Numbered from the stretch's first letter, positions 1 through 8,740 are shown. The stretch is DNA of 64,000 bases from CAYNRA01 sp046296415 (GCA_046296415.1 JBKBLN010000001.1:1268890-1332889); one strand, 5' to 3'. The notes: generated by a model not told the origin, from the sequence alone. Program-made: numbers and translations.

Positions 1-290
1 AATTTTTCGAAAGCTAGATCGGAGGCATCCAGCCGGCCTTCTTCAGTAAAACTGTCACCTAATAAAACCAAATGGGTATTTCCTTGTCTTTCAGGGGGAT
101 GTGCCAAGCGGCAGGGCGTTTGTAGCGAACGGAACTGGGCTAGGTTGGAGAAACGATATAGGTCGCCATAGAGGTAATCATCTGCCATCCAGCCATGCTG
201 ACTTAGCCATCGCATAGATTGAGGTGAACAACCTAAAAACCATAGGATAGCCGTAATCACCAATACAATATGTCCAAGAATACGTGCCAT
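1..290 (-). CDS. SGNH/AlgX-like O-acetylation hydrolase, 3' end outside window
   Basis: The minus-strand frame opens at the ATG at 288-290 and stays open to the window edge, so only about 96 N-terminal residues are visible. It begins MARILGHIVLVITAILWFLG, a membrane anchor or signal peptide. Near residue 82 it has LLGDSFTEEG, the block-I GDS motif whose serine is the nucleophile of SGNH/GDSL esterases. It starts 4 bp after the stop of an MBOAT acyltransferase, the usual pairing of AlgI-like and AlgX/AlgJ-like proteins in extracytoplasmic polysaccharide O-acetylation. By family analogy it would transfer acetyl groups from the MBOAT partner to a glycan in the periplasm. The rest of the catalytic domain cannot be checked here, so the family call rests on one motif plus context. 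Confidence 0.7.
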   Translation of the reverse strand, partial: MARILGHIVLVITAILWFLGCSPQSMRWLSQHGWMADDYLYGDLYRFSNLAQFRSLQTPCRLAHPPERQGNTHLVLLGDSFTEEGRLDASDLAFEK

Positions 291-293
291 GGT

Positions 294-1694
294 TTAAAAT
301 TGAAAATAAATGAATTGGTTGGACGTAAACACTCCAAAAAAGTAAATAGATGCGATTAACCCCGTGGCAAAGAGCATGAATCTCGACCACCGGGTTACCG
401 ATACGGAAGGCCAGTAGACATCTTTGATCATCAGTAGAGCGATCAACCCCAGTGAGAAATACATTTCATTGGAGGATAGTGCCACATCAATCGGGTCATT
501 CCAGTGGATTAGGCTAATCTTGTGCAGGATTGTCAAGGCTTGACCTAAGCCATTTGCCCTAAAAAACACCCAAGTGAGCATGACCAGCGCGAAGGTAATG
601 ACCCAGTGTATCCCAGTTGAAATTGGGTGTTTAGGCAATGACCAGGAGATCCATCGATCCCGTAAACGGGCTGAAACTTGATACACTCCATGGAGAAATC
701 CCCAAATGATGAAGGTCCAGGCGGCTCCATGCCATAATCCTGAAACCATGAATACGATCAGATAATTTAGATTCGTTCGCCATTCACCCACTCGGCTTCC
801 ACCCAAGGGAATGTATAGGTAATCTCGGAACCACCCAGAAAGTGAAATATGCCAACGCCGCCAAAAATCAGCTATGGAAGTTGCGATGTACGGGACATTG
901 AAATTTTCCATGAGTTTGAAACCCATGACACGTGCACAACCGATGGCTATATCGGAATAGCCTGAAAAATCGCAGTAAATTTGAAATGTGTAGAAGAACG
1001 TGGCGATCCATAGGGTGAGTCCTGAATGTTGTCCGGGATCAGCATACGCTGCATCTACCACCAAGGCCAGTCGATCGGCAATCACTACTTTTTTAAATAA
1101 TCCCCAGAGAATACGAAAAAGCCCTTCCCGTATATTTTGGCTATCATAGGAAAATTCGGTTCGAAATTGCCAAAGTAAATTTTGAGGCCTCTCGATGGGT
1201 CCAGCAACCAGTTGAGGATAGAACAAAACGTAGAGCGAGTAGATCGAGAAATTCCGTTCAGGTTTTTCATTTTTCCGGTAAATTTCGATCGTATAGCTCA
1301 TGGCTTGAAAGGTATGAAAGGATAAGCCAATTGGGAGCTCCGCTTCAAACCTAGGGATTGGATTTGGAAGATGGAGTAGGGTTAAAATAGCAGTTATGTT
1401 CTCATGAAAGAAGTTGAAGTATTTAAAATACGCCAAAAATCCAATATTGGTAATCAGACTTAAGACCAACAAAGCTTTTCTTTTTTTACCCTCCGCGGAA
1501 TCAATCCAGATACCAGCAAAATAATCGACGACGATGGTTACCGCCAAAATCAAGATGTATATCGGTTTAAATACCATGTAAAAGTAGCTACTAGCTACCA
1601 AGAGCATCCATATTCGGGATTTGTGCCTTAACCGATAGTACAGCAGGCTAACTACAACGAAAAAGAAGAAAAATTGCAGGTCGTCAAATAACAT
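294..1694 (-). CDS. MBOAT family O-acyltransferase (AlgI/DltB-like)
   Basis: This 466-aa polytopic membrane protein starts MLFDDLQFFFFFVVVSLLYY and has about ten hydrophobic segments. MBOAT hallmarks are present: a PQLVAGPIERP segment near residue 160, FWRRWHISLS near 277 (His282), and the invariant MBOAT histidine in WHGAAW (His322), followed by WGFLHGVY (His335). The length fits AlgI-type proteins (about 460-520 aa). The family moves acetyl groups across the inner membrane for O-acetylation of exported polysaccharide or cell-wall polymer. It lies 3 bp after an unknown membrane-anchored protein and 4 bp before an SGNH-type gene, so the three are probably one minus-strand operon. The polysaccharide substrate cannot be told from sequence. 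Confidence 0.93.
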   Translation of the reverse strand: MLFDDLQFFFFFVVVSLLYYRLRHKSRIWMLLVASSYFYMVFKPIYILILAVTIVVDYFAGIWIDSAEGKKRKALLVLSLITNIGFLAYFKYFNFFHENITAILTLLHLPNPIPRFEAELPIGLSFHTFQAMSYTIEIYRKNEKPERNFSIYSLYVLFYPQLVAGPIERPQNLLWQFRTEFSYDSQNIREGLFRILWGLFKKVVIADRLALVVDAAYADPGQHSGLTLWIATFFYTFQIYCDFSGYSDIAIGCARVMGFKLMENFNVPYIATSIADFWRRWHISLSGWFRDYLYIPLGGSRVGEWRTNLNYLIVFMVSGLWHGAAWTFIIWGFLHGVYQVSARLRDRWISWSLPKHPISTGIHWVITFALVMLTWVFFRANGLGQALTILHKISLIHWNDPIDVALSSNEMYFSLGLIALLMIKDVYWPSVSVTRWSRFMLFATGLIASIYFFGVFTSNQFIYFQF

Positions 1695-1697
1695 AGT

Positions 1698-3677
1698 CTA
1701 GTTGTCGATCGGCCCCAAAGCCCAGAGTTGCCATTGGCCATTTAGCTGGGAGTACACCATTAATTTTCGATAGGAGGCAGCGTATTGGATTTCCAATGGA
1801 CCAGAGCCCGGAATTTCTTTCTGTCCGAGCCAAATACCATCCTGTGTGTAAAGATAATGGGATTGTCCGTCAAAAAGTATCACTAAGGCCATTTTATTGG
1901 GTAAAACCTCATATCGAATATGTTTCCAATTCGAAACTTTGGTTTGAATGGTGCCTGTTTTTCGGCCATCGGGAGTAAAGGTTGTTAGGTTGGTTTCATC
2001 TTTTCGAAGTAATACAGGATCTCCTTGTGACGAGATGACCACTTGAAATTCAGAGTGGCGGTCCATACGCTCCAATTGAGTGGATTTAGAAAGTTGTAAA
2101 CCCTCCCCGGAATGAAGGGGAATGATTTGACCAAATTTCGATAGAATGCAGGTCTGACCTTGATCAGTTGAAAATAATCCTACCATGGGAGAATCACCTG
2201 TGACATCAAATGTTCGTTTTGATTTGGCATGCCACACGGTTTGTTGGCCCAAAGAGCCAATCCAAAGTCCATCTTGAGGGCTCCATGAGGCAAGATTGGT
2301 AGGGTTGATCTCCGTTCGTATCGAGAGCGCTCGATTCCCTAAAATCCATTGGCCCGAAGCCTCTTGACGTAGCCAACTTGAGCTAGATTTTGGCGGGTCT
2401 TGCCAGGTTTGTTTGACCCAACTGGTAGAGCGAACCGTAGGAAGAGGCTTCCCATAACTAAATCGAGCCGAGGCTTCATTTTGTAGACCGTGGATCCCTT
2501 CCCATGCCAGGTAGGTTGGTCCTCGATGCGGAAATAGGATGGTTAATCGAGATTGCCTCGGAAGAAGTTCTGGAATAATTTCTTGGCTAAATAACCGACT
2601 TTGTGAGGCCGAGATTCCTGTTAAACGTTGATTCAGATACCATTGTAATGCGGAGGTGGATTCCGAAAAAGCTATTCCCCCATCCATCGGCATGAAGTAG
2701 GCAGGATTGGCGATGGACTCACCCAAAAGTTTTTGACCTAAAAAATTGATGGCTAACGGATAAATTCCCCCCTCGCCAGACTGTCCCCCTGATAAAAAAG
2801 GAATGGCATCTTCATCTTCAATGGGTAACCATAAAATAGGACGTTCCCCTTTGGTTTGAAATTGCCAACAAGCTCCACCCTTGGGGGGGAGCAAAAAATG
2901 CCAAGACTCTGGCCAGTCTGGATGCGAAGCAGCCCAAGCCTCACGCGATGAGATATGCCATAAATCCAGACGTTCGAGCTGATCAGGTACGTATTTCCAA
3001 CTGGTTATAGGATACGGATTTTGTCCGATCCAATCGTTGACCAAAAAATCCGGTGCCTTCATGTCCGCTTTTCGAGAATTGGGCCGGTAAAAATAGACAA
3101 CGTCCTGATTCCAGGGTGAACTATTGATAAAGGATAAGGTGGATATCTTGGGTACAAAAAGAGCAGTCAGTGTATTTTCAATGTGAAGCGGCATGTTGGA
3201 AAACGGTGATTCACTTCCATCCAACGCCTTTTCAAGCAGAAAGTCCGAGGGACTCATCAACCACCCATGATCGATTTTAACAGCATGAAGTTGTTCGGAA
3301 ATTAAAGTAAGAATTTCCCATTTTTGATAGGTTCGTCTTCTTACTTTTCCCTTGACTTTTTCAAGGAATTCTCGCTCGGAGTCCGATAAGGATAAAAAAA
3401 GCAAGTAGGACTCTGTCTGGGCGCCGGCTTTCAATCCTACAGCATACCAAGAGGTATTGTGTGAACCCGAAAGCCATCTTTTGGATAGCCGGAAGGGTTC
3501 TTGTAATGTTGGGTGAAAGGGAGGCGTCTGGATCTGATCTGACTGATATACCCACAGGGGTTTGTCGGGGATGTACCGATGTATGGGTTGACTAGAGCCA
3601 AGAAAGTACAGCATTCCAAACGCCAAAACCAACACGGCCAGTAGCATGTGGCGTAGGGAATAAAAATAGGAAGTCAT
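1698..3677 (-). CDS. Unknown membrane-anchored protein of O-acetylation operon
   Basis: This 659-aa protein is not recognised. An N-terminal hydrophobic helix (about residues 9-27, LLAVLVLAFGMLYFLG) would anchor it in the inner membrane with the bulk in the periplasm. The first ~400 residues look mixed alpha/beta. The last ~250 are rich in short beta-strand repeats with W and G at turns (for example LWIGSLGQQTVWHAKS), as in a beta-propeller. No catalytic motif was seen. It is the first gene of the operon; its stop is 3 bp upstream of the MBOAT start, so a role in handling or scaffolding the acylated polymer is inferred from position only. The start is the ATG at 3675-3677, with a 183-bp divergent intergenic region toward mnmE. 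Confidence 0.6.
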   Translation of the reverse strand: MTSYFYSLRHMLLAVLVLAFGMLYFLGSSQPIHRYIPDKPLWVYQSDQIQTPPFHPTLQEPFRLSKRWLSGSHNTSWYAVGLKAGAQTESYLLFLSLSDSEREFLEKVKGKVRRRTYQKWEILTLISEQLHAVKIDHGWLMSPSDFLLEKALDGSESPFSNMPLHIENTLTALFVPKISTLSFINSSPWNQDVVYFYRPNSRKADMKAPDFLVNDWIGQNPYPITSWKYVPDQLERLDLWHISSREAWAASHPDWPESWHFLLPPKGGACWQFQTKGERPILWLPIEDEDAIPFLSGGQSGEGGIYPLAINFLGQKLLGESIANPAYFMPMDGGIAFSESTSALQWYLNQRLTGISASQSRLFSQEIIPELLPRQSRLTILFPHRGPTYLAWEGIHGLQNEASARFSYGKPLPTVRSTSWVKQTWQDPPKSSSSWLRQEASGQWILGNRALSIRTEINPTNLASWSPQDGLWIGSLGQQTVWHAKSKRTFDVTGDSPMVGLFSTDQGQTCILSKFGQIIPLHSGEGLQLSKSTQLERMDRHSEFQVVISSQGDPVLLRKDETNLTTFTPDGRKTGTIQTKVSNWKHIRYEVLPNKMALVILFDGQSHYLYTQDGIWLGQKEIPGSGPLEIQYAASYRKLMVYSQLNGQWQLWALGPIDN

Positions 3678-3847
3678 TATTTTAGTTTAGTGGTCTTCCA
3701 ACAAATTTACTATTGTTTATTTTAACTTGTCTGGAAAACTAATAAAATCTATTGAACGGTCATTTCGGGACAGAGAATCGAACAAAAATTCGCTAAGTTG
3801 AGGAATTTGGAAATGATTTAGTTAATGTAGAATACCTTAAGGCAACG

Positions 3848-3855
3848 TATCTTTG
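3848..3855 (+). promoter_or_regulatory. Possible Bacteroidetes -7 box upstream of mnmE
   Basis: TATCTTTG matches the Bacteroidetes TAnnTTTG -7 consensus and ends 5 bp before the first mnmE ATG, implying a nearly leaderless transcript. No TTTG -33 box lies at the usual 19-21 bp spacing, so this is weak. Confidence 0.25.
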
Positions 3856-3860
3856 CGGTT

Positions 3861-5192
3861 ATGATGAACGTAGACACCATTTGTGCAGTGGCAACAGCCC
3901 CCGGGGTGGGTGCGATCGCGGTTATCCGGGTTTCTGGACCTGAGACGTATGCGATTGTCCAATCCTTATTTCCTAAAAAAGATCTAGCTAAGCAGCCAAG
4001 TCACACCTTGGTTTATGGTGTTTTGAAGGACGGTGAAGAATTGTTGGATGAGGTATTGTTAAGCCTTTTTCGGGGTCCTCGTTCTTATACCAAGGAAGAT
4101 ACCATTGAGATTTCTACACACGGTAGTCCCTACATTGTTCGACGAATTTTACAGGCTTTGGTTCGAAAAGGTTGCCGTATGGCCAATCCGGGTGAATTTA
4201 CTCAACGGGCATTTTTAAATGGTCAGCTGGATCTGGTCCAAGCGGAAGCGGTCGCGGATTTAATCGCAGCCGATTCAGCGGCGGCACATAAAGTAGCATT
4301 GAATCAGTTACGGGGAGGCTTTTCGAAAAAATTAGGGCAATTGAGAGAAGAGCTCGTTCACTTTGCCAGTTTGGTGGAATTGGAATTGGATTTTGGTGAG
4401 GAGGATGTGGAATTTGCTGATCGAGAGGATTTACGTAAACTGGTTACTCAATTACAAGGCCAAATTCGACCTTTGATCGAGTCGTTTTCTCAAGGAAATG
4501 CCGTGAAAGAGGGTATTCCAGTGGCCATATTAGGGGCACCCAATGCAGGAAAATCAACGCTACTGAATGCTCTTTTACAGGAAGAAAAGGCCATCGTGAC
4601 CGAGATCGCTGGTACTACCCGAGATGTCATTGAGGACGTTTTGTTTTTGGGGGGAATTAAATTCCGCATTCTAGATACAGCTGGTATTCGGGAGACAAAT
4701 GATGTCGTGGAGGCTTTAGGCATCGAACGCTCCAGAAAGGCCATGGAACAAGCGGAGGTGGTGATCTTTTTATTCGAAAATGATCAGGACAAAGCCTATC
4801 TCGCGGAGCTAAGTCAGGCTCTCCCCAATACGTTTATTCTTTGGGTTCGGAATAAAATGGACCAATTTCCAGGGACACTTCAGCCGGATGAAATAGGAAT
4901 TTCGGCCAAACTCGGGGACGGAATCAATCAACTAGAGGAAACGTTGGTGGAATGGGCACAAAATCAATCGATGGGGGACACGTTGTTAACCAATATTCGA
5001 CATTTGGAGCAGTTGACTAAAACCTTAGAAGCTTTGCAGGAAGTATTGCAGGGATTGCAGTTGAATGTGACAGGCGATTTCCTCGCCCAAGATATCCGGT
5101 TGGCCTTGCACCATCTCGGAGAGATAACTGGAACGATTACGACAGATGATTTATTAGCGAACATTTTTAGCCGCTTTTGTATCGGAAAGTAA
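3861..5192 (+). CDS. mnmE: tRNA uridine-5-carboxymethylaminomethyl(34) GTPase MnmE
   Basis: This 443-aa cytoplasmic GTPase, with MnmG, modifies the wobble uridine (cmnm5U34) of certain tRNAs. The N-terminal tetrahydrofolate-binding domain starts DTICAVATAPGVGAIAVIRV. The G domain has G1 GAPNAGKST (residues 225-233), G2 around TEIAGTTRD, G3 DTAGI and G4 NKMD. The C-terminus ends in the conserved FCIGK, whose cysteine motif is typical of MnmE. Two adjacent ATGs make the start 3861 or 3864. An integrative element sits in the last codons: the reading frame survives because the attachment core (5178-5191) spells CIGK plus the first two bases of the stop. The stop is TAA here but TAG in the right-hand att copy. 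The gene is intact. Confidence 0.97.
   Translation: MMNVDTICAVATAPGVGAIAVIRVSGPETYAIVQSLFPKKDLAKQPSHTLVYGVLKDGEELLDEVLLSLFRGPRSYTKEDTIEISTHGSPYIVRRILQALVRKGCRMANPGEFTQRAFLNGQLDLVQAEAVADLIAADSAAAHKVALNQLRGGFSKKLGQLREELVHFASLVELELDFGEEDVEFADREDLRKLVTQLQGQIRPLIESFSQGNAVKEGIPVAILGAPNAGKSTLLNALLQEEKAIVTEIAGTTRDVIEDVLFLGGIKFRILDTAGIRETNDVVEALGIERSRKAMEQAEVVIFLFENDQDKAYLAELSQALPNTFILWVRNKMDQFPGTLQPDEIGISAKLGDGINQLEETLVEWAQNQSMGDTLLTNIRHLEQLTKTLEALQEVLQGLQLNVTGDFLAQDIRLALHHLGEITGTITTDDLLANIFSRFCIGK
5178..5191 (+). other. attL: left attachment core in mnmE 3' end
   Basis: TGTATCGGAAAGTA is the last 14 bases through the second base of the mnmE stop codon. It recurs exactly at 13799-13812. The integrase gene, matching arm-like repeats at both ends and the foreign gene set between the copies support it as the integration core. 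Confidence 0.85.
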
Positions 5193-5236
5193 CTACCACA
5201 AAACAAACGTTTAACAAACCAATAAAAACTAATGTA

Positions 5237-5262
5237 AAGCCCTGTTATTAAGGGCTTTTCTT
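5237..5262 (+). terminator. Intrinsic terminator after mnmE
   Basis: Stem AAGCCCT / AGGGCTT with a 7-nt loop (5237-5257) followed by TTCTTTT. It lies 45 bp past the mnmE stop and inside the element, so the element appears to supply the terminator of its host gene. Confidence 0.75.
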
Positions 5263-5314
5263 TTGTTTACACTAGACGTATTGTTTGCTTTGTTATTTGT
5301 TTGTTATTCCAATG

Positions 5315-5363
5315 TTTGTACCTTTGTTGTACCTTGTACGGGTTGAAGGCAAAATTTGTACCT
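5315..5363 (+). repeat. Left-end TTTGTACCT repeats, candidate integrase arm sites
   Basis: TTTGTACCT occurs at 5315-5323 and 5355-5363, with a TTGTACCT variant at 5327. The same word is at the right end of the element (13739) with a one-base variant at 13750. Direct repeats near both att cores are typical of arm-type sites of tyrosine recombinases; binding is inferred. Confidence 0.5.
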
Positions 5364-5390
5364 CAGCCCGTTTTTTTGGCGAAATGATGG

Positions 5391-5430
5391 CACACATAGG
5401 CACATAAAGACACATTTAGGCACAACAAGC
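5391..5430 (+). repeat. Four 10-bp phased CACA repeats upstream of first element gene
   Basis: CACACATAGG, CACATAAAGA, CACATTTAGG and CACAACAAGC run head to tail with exact 10-bp period, one DNA turn, ending 7 bp before the ATG at 5438. They could be an operator for the zinc-finger/HTH protein, excisionase sites or replication iterons. Confidence 0.5.
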
Positions 5431-5437
5431 TACAAAT

Positions 5438-6001
5438 ATGAGTTCAAACATTCGGGTACAAAGAATTTGCCAGCATTGCGGTAAGGAATTTACAGCTCGA
5501 ACCACCGTAACAAAATATTGTGGTGATACGTGCAGCAAACGGGCTTACAAGGCACGTTTAAGGGCTTGCAAAGTTGAACAGAGCAATAATGAAACCCAGC
5601 GAACAAAGAGCCAACCTATTGAAGAACTAAAAGCCAAAGCATTTTTAAGCATTGCAGAAACTTGTAAACTAATTGGGATTAGCAGACGAACCGTTTACCG
5701 AATGATTGAACGGGGCGAATTGATTGTAGGCAAAGCAGGCAAAAGAACCATAATAAGACGTTCAGACCTTGAACGGCTTTTATTTGACCAACCCCGGATC
5801 ATTGCACCTCAACCCGAAAGCAAGCCTGAACAAATTCAGTTTGATATTGCAGACAGCTACAATCTTACCGAGGTACAGGACAAATACGGTATTTCAGAAA
5901 AAGCCTTACAAAACCTTATCAAACGAAATAGCATACCCAAAATAAAAAAGGGTTGGTTTGCATACGTTCCCAAAACGGCAATTGACAAACTATTGAGTTG
6001 A
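5438..6001 (+). CDS. Zinc-finger plus helix-turn-helix DNA-binding protein (excisionase-like)
   Basis: This 187-aa protein has three parts. Residues 10-35 form a four-cysteine zinc finger (C11, C14, C28, C32; CQHCGKEF then KYCGDTCSKRAY). Residues 69-115 are an HTH_17/MerR-type excisionase fold, FLSIAETCKLIGISRRTVYR followed by a beta wing ending RRSDLERLL. Residues 145-187 hold a second HTH-like segment (LTEVQDKYGISEKALQNLIK). It is the first gene of the element, 21 bp before the integrase, directly downstream of four phased 10-bp repeats. Such proteins often accompany Bacteroidetes integrases and probably steer excision or autoregulate; which of the two cannot be told from sequence. Confidence 0.8.
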   Translation: MSSNIRVQRICQHCGKEFTARTTVTKYCGDTCSKRAYKARLRACKVEQSNNETQRTKSQPIEELKAKAFLSIAETCKLIGISRRTVYRMIERGELIVGKAGKRTIIRRSDLERLLFDQPRIIAPQPESKPEQIQFDIADSYNLTEVQDKYGISEKALQNLIKRNSIPKIKKGWFAYVPKTAIDKLLS

Positions 6002-6021
6002 AAAGAAAAGCATAAAAAATT

Positions 6022-7164
6022 ATGGCTATAAAAGTTAAATTAAGACAAAAGACAATTTCAGGGAACAGGCAAAGCCTGTATTTAGATTTTTACCCGGCTA
6101 TACCACACCCCGAAACAGGCAAACCCACACGAAGAGAATTTTTAGGGCTTTACCTTACCGATAAGGCAAAAAAACCTATTGACAAACAGCATAACAAAGA
6201 AACTTTACAACTTGCCGAGCAGATTAGGCAGAAACGGGAAAATCATTTAAACAAACCCGAAATTTATACCGGGTACGAACTGGAGCAGAAACGTATAAGG
6301 GAATTGGGAGAACAAAGCTTTATTGAATATTTTAGAAAGTTAGCAAACAAGCGTAAAGCAAGTAACCATGATAATTGGGTTTCAGCACTCAATTATTTTG
6401 AAGCATTTACCAACGGCGAATTGAAGTTTGCAGACCTCAACGAAAAGTTTTTAGAGGAATTTAAAGAATACCTACTAACTACCAAAAGTAAAAAGAGCGA
6501 CAAAACAACCCTTTCACAAAATTCAGCCGTTTCGTACTTTAATAAGGTAAAAGTTGTATTGAAACAAGCCTATAAAGACGGCATACTACAAACCGACCTC
6601 AACGCCAAAATAAGCCCAATTAAGGCAGCCGAAACAAGGCGGGAATACTTGACCATTGAGGAACTGAATAAACTTGTAAAAACACCGTGCAACAATGATT
6701 TATTGAAACGTGCAGCCCTGTTTTCAGCCCTTACCGGGTTGAGGTTTTCAGATATTCAAAAAATGGTTTGGGGCGAACTTGAATACATTGAGGGGCAAGG
6801 GTATTTCCTGAATTTCAGCCAAAAGAAAACCAACGGAATTGAGTATTACCCTATTTCAGAACAGGCAGTCAGTTTGCTAAACGAAAAAGGCGAACCCACT
6901 GATAAAGTATTTGAAGGGTTGGAATATTCAGCCTACCAAAATAAACACCTGTTTCAATGGATCGGAGCAGCCGGAATAACAAAGGATATAACCTTTCATT
7001 GTTTTCGCCACACCTTCGCCACCTTGCAACTGTTTAACGGTACGGATATTTATACCGTTTCCAAAATGTTAGGGCATAAAGACCTAAAGACAACACAGAT
7101 ATACGCTAAGATTGTGGACGATACCAAACGCAAAGCAGCCGACAAGATTAAATTAGAATTGTAA
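6022..7164 (+). CDS. Tyrosine-type site-specific integrase
   Basis: This 380-aa integrase has Bacteroidetes layout: an arm-binding N-terminal domain (MAIKVKLRQKTISGNRQSLY, residues 1-80), a SAM-like core-binding domain (about 105-205) and a C-terminal catalytic domain. Catalytic residues are visible: R241 (TGLRFSD), H326-x-x-R329 (HCFRHTFA), H352 (LGHKD) and the nucleophile Y361 (TTQIYAK). It should catalyse recombination at the 14-bp core now flanking the element. It lies 21 bp after the zinc-finger/HTH gene and 22 bp before an unknown gene, so co-transcription is likely. Nothing suggests inactivation, so the element may still excise. Confidence 0.95.
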   Translation: MAIKVKLRQKTISGNRQSLYLDFYPAIPHPETGKPTRREFLGLYLTDKAKKPIDKQHNKETLQLAEQIRQKRENHLNKPEIYTGYELEQKRIRELGEQSFIEYFRKLANKRKASNHDNWVSALNYFEAFTNGELKFADLNEKFLEEFKEYLLTTKSKKSDKTTLSQNSAVSYFNKVKVVLKQAYKDGILQTDLNAKISPIKAAETRREYLTIEELNKLVKTPCNNDLLKRAALFSALTGLRFSDIQKMVWGELEYIEGQGYFLNFSQKKTNGIEYYPISEQAVSLLNEKGEPTDKVFEGLEYSAYQNKHLFQWIGAAGITKDITFHCFRHTFATLQLFNGTDIYTVSKMLGHKDLKTTQIYAKIVDDTKRKAADKIKLEL

Positions 7165-7186
7165 CCACCTAAAGCATAAAGGACAA

Positions 7187-8287
7187 ATGATTAAACCGAA
7201 AGTAAAAGCCCTGTTTCAATTTATTGAATACCTACATTCAAACATTGATAACTTTAAACAGTATGATGAGGTATTGAACGAACTTCGTTTATTGGATAAG
7301 GAACGACAAAAAGTAGGATTAAAAACGAATTTCAAAGACAAATTGAAATATGATGAGGTACAGGAACAAATTGAAGACAGGTTCAATATAATTCAGGAAA
7401 ACATTTTGCAACCGATAAAAGCCAAAGCGACTGAACTAAGCATTTGCGAACTGAACGAAACAGAAACCCTTTGGAATTGGAATATCAGCGAAATAAGCGA
7501 ATTAAAAGAGAATTTCAGTAAAGACGATTTGCCCGAAATATTCAGTCACAAAAACAAATATTTGGAATACAGAACGGAAACCAAAGGCGAAGCGTTTTTG
7601 GGATTAAGTTTTTTCTTTGACGATTTGGACGAAGTTTTAAAAACCCTTTTCGACTTTTTCAAAGAAACCGACCAAAACGAATTTGAAACATTTGAAACCA
7701 AAGCAATACAGGTAAATGATTTAAGCGAAGCAGTTCAATTGTTTCTGTCCGGAAAGTTTCAAAAATTCACTTTGCCAAACAGTTTTTTAAACCCCTCAAC
7801 TATTCAGCAACAACCCAATATTGAGCCGTTACCACCTCAACCGATTGTTAAGCAAAAACCTGAACCAAACGGAAAACTAATTACATTCAAAAACAGCGAA
7901 ACAATAGACAAAATACATTCTGAATTAAAAGGGTATTTCCCGAATAAAGAAGCTGAATTATTGAAAGCCTTACAGGGCGAACAATTAAGCGAATTACTTT
8001 TATTTCCTCATAACCAAAACAAGTTTGTTGAGGTTTTCAGACGGCTTAAATACAACGGCTTTTTGTTAAATACCGATACAGAAACAAAGAATTGGATATG
8101 TACAACTTTTCAGTTTGTTAAAAAAGGATTTACAGAACCCCAACCGTTTAATGAAAGTTCGGTTTGGGGTATTCTGAATAAGGGGAAAGGCGAACCAACC
8201 AGAAAGGAACGAATTTGTATTACTGAATGGTTGCCGTACAAAGGCTCTTTGCAATTGAACAGGGAAAGAGAAGGCGAAAAACTATAA
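7187..8287 (+). CDS. Unknown protein of the integrative element
   Basis: This 366-aa soluble, charged protein is not recognised with confidence. Residues 1-200 are helical and acidic (KVKALFQFIEYLHSNIDNFK onward), followed by a proline- and glutamine-rich linker (about 205-230, QQQPNIEPLPPQPIVKQKPE). The C-terminal domain (about 235-360) contains LKALQGEQLSELLLFPHNQN and ends with GEPTRKERICITEWLPY, which loosely recalls RteC-type C-terminal regions of Bacteroidetes mobile elements. No signal peptide, membrane segment or catalytic motif was seen. It follows the integrase by 22 bp. A role in excision or regulation is only a guess. Confidence 0.7.
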   Translation: MIKPKVKALFQFIEYLHSNIDNFKQYDEVLNELRLLDKERQKVGLKTNFKDKLKYDEVQEQIEDRFNIIQENILQPIKAKATELSICELNETETLWNWNISEISELKENFSKDDLPEIFSHKNKYLEYRTETKGEAFLGLSFFFDDLDEVLKTLFDFFKETDQNEFETFETKAIQVNDLSEAVQLFLSGKFQKFTLPNSFLNPSTIQQQPNIEPLPPQPIVKQKPEPNGKLITFKNSETIDKIHSELKGYFPNKEAELLKALQGEQLSELLLFPHNQNKFVEVFRRLKYNGFLLNTDTETKNWICTTFQFVKKGFTEPQPFNESSVWGILNKGKGEPTRKERICITEWLPYKGSLQLNREREGEKL

Positions 8288-8289
8288 AA

Positions 8290-8319
8290 ATACTATACCC
8301 CAAACGTACCCCATAGTAT
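8290..8319. repeat. Inverted repeat ATACTAT / ATAGTAT
   Basis: ATACTAT at 8290-8296 and ATAGTAT at 8313-8319 flank two ACCCC words, just past the stop at 8287. It may be a weak operator or the 3' structure of the integrase transcript; there is no T-tract. Confidence 0.35.
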
Positions 8320-8355
8320 AAATGGGTATTGATAGGGGTATTCTTTGCTTTGTCT

Positions 8356-8390
8356 TTTTGCAGCATTAATAATTTAAAATTGCTGCAAAA
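8356..8390. promoter_or_regulatory. Operator-like palindrome abutting an HTH gene start
   Basis: TTTTGCAGC (8356-8364) and GCTGCAAAA (8382-8390) are perfect 9-bp inverted repeats 17 bp apart; the last base is the A of the ATG at 8390. The position suits autorepression by the encoded HTH protein. Confidence 0.5.
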
Positions 8391-8740
8391 TGATTATCCT
8401 ACAATTAGACAGCGAACAATTAAGCAGCTTAATACAAAGTTCAGTTCGCAAGGTTTTGAAAGAAACCCCACCCCAAACGGTTGAACCCACCGACCAACCG
8501 GAACAGCTTTTAACCATTAAGGAAGCAGCCGAATTTTTGAGCCTTACAGTACCCACAATGTACAGCAAGGTATCAAAAGGCGAATTGCCTGTAATGAAGC
8601 GAAGCAAACGCCTGTATTTTTCCCGTATTGAATTACTGGAATATCTAAAAGATGGGCGTAAAAAGTCAAACGCTGAAATTGAGCAGGAAGCCAAAGCGTA
8701 TTTGTTGAACACTAAAAAAGGGCTGAACAATGGAAAATAA
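8390..8740 (+). CDS. Helix-turn-helix (HTH_17) DNA-binding protein
   Basis: This 116-aa protein has a central excisionase/MerR-type HTH. Residues 43-90 read LLTIKEAAEFLSLTVPTMYS, then a wing with RSKRLYFSRIELLEYLKDGR, the layout of Bacteroidetes mobile-element HTH_17 proteins. A lysine- and glutamate-rich tail (residues 92-116) may contact DNA or a partner. It overlaps the next gene by 11 bp, so translation is likely coupled. A perfect palindrome ends on its first base, suggesting autoregulation of the replication operon that follows (8390 to about 12932). Confidence 0.85.
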   Translation: MIILQLDSEQLSSLIQSSVRKVLKETPPQTVEPTDQPEQLLTIKEAAEFLSLTVPTMYSKVSKGELPVMKRSKRLYFSRIELLEYLKDGRKKSNAEIEQEAKAYLLNTKKGLNNGK

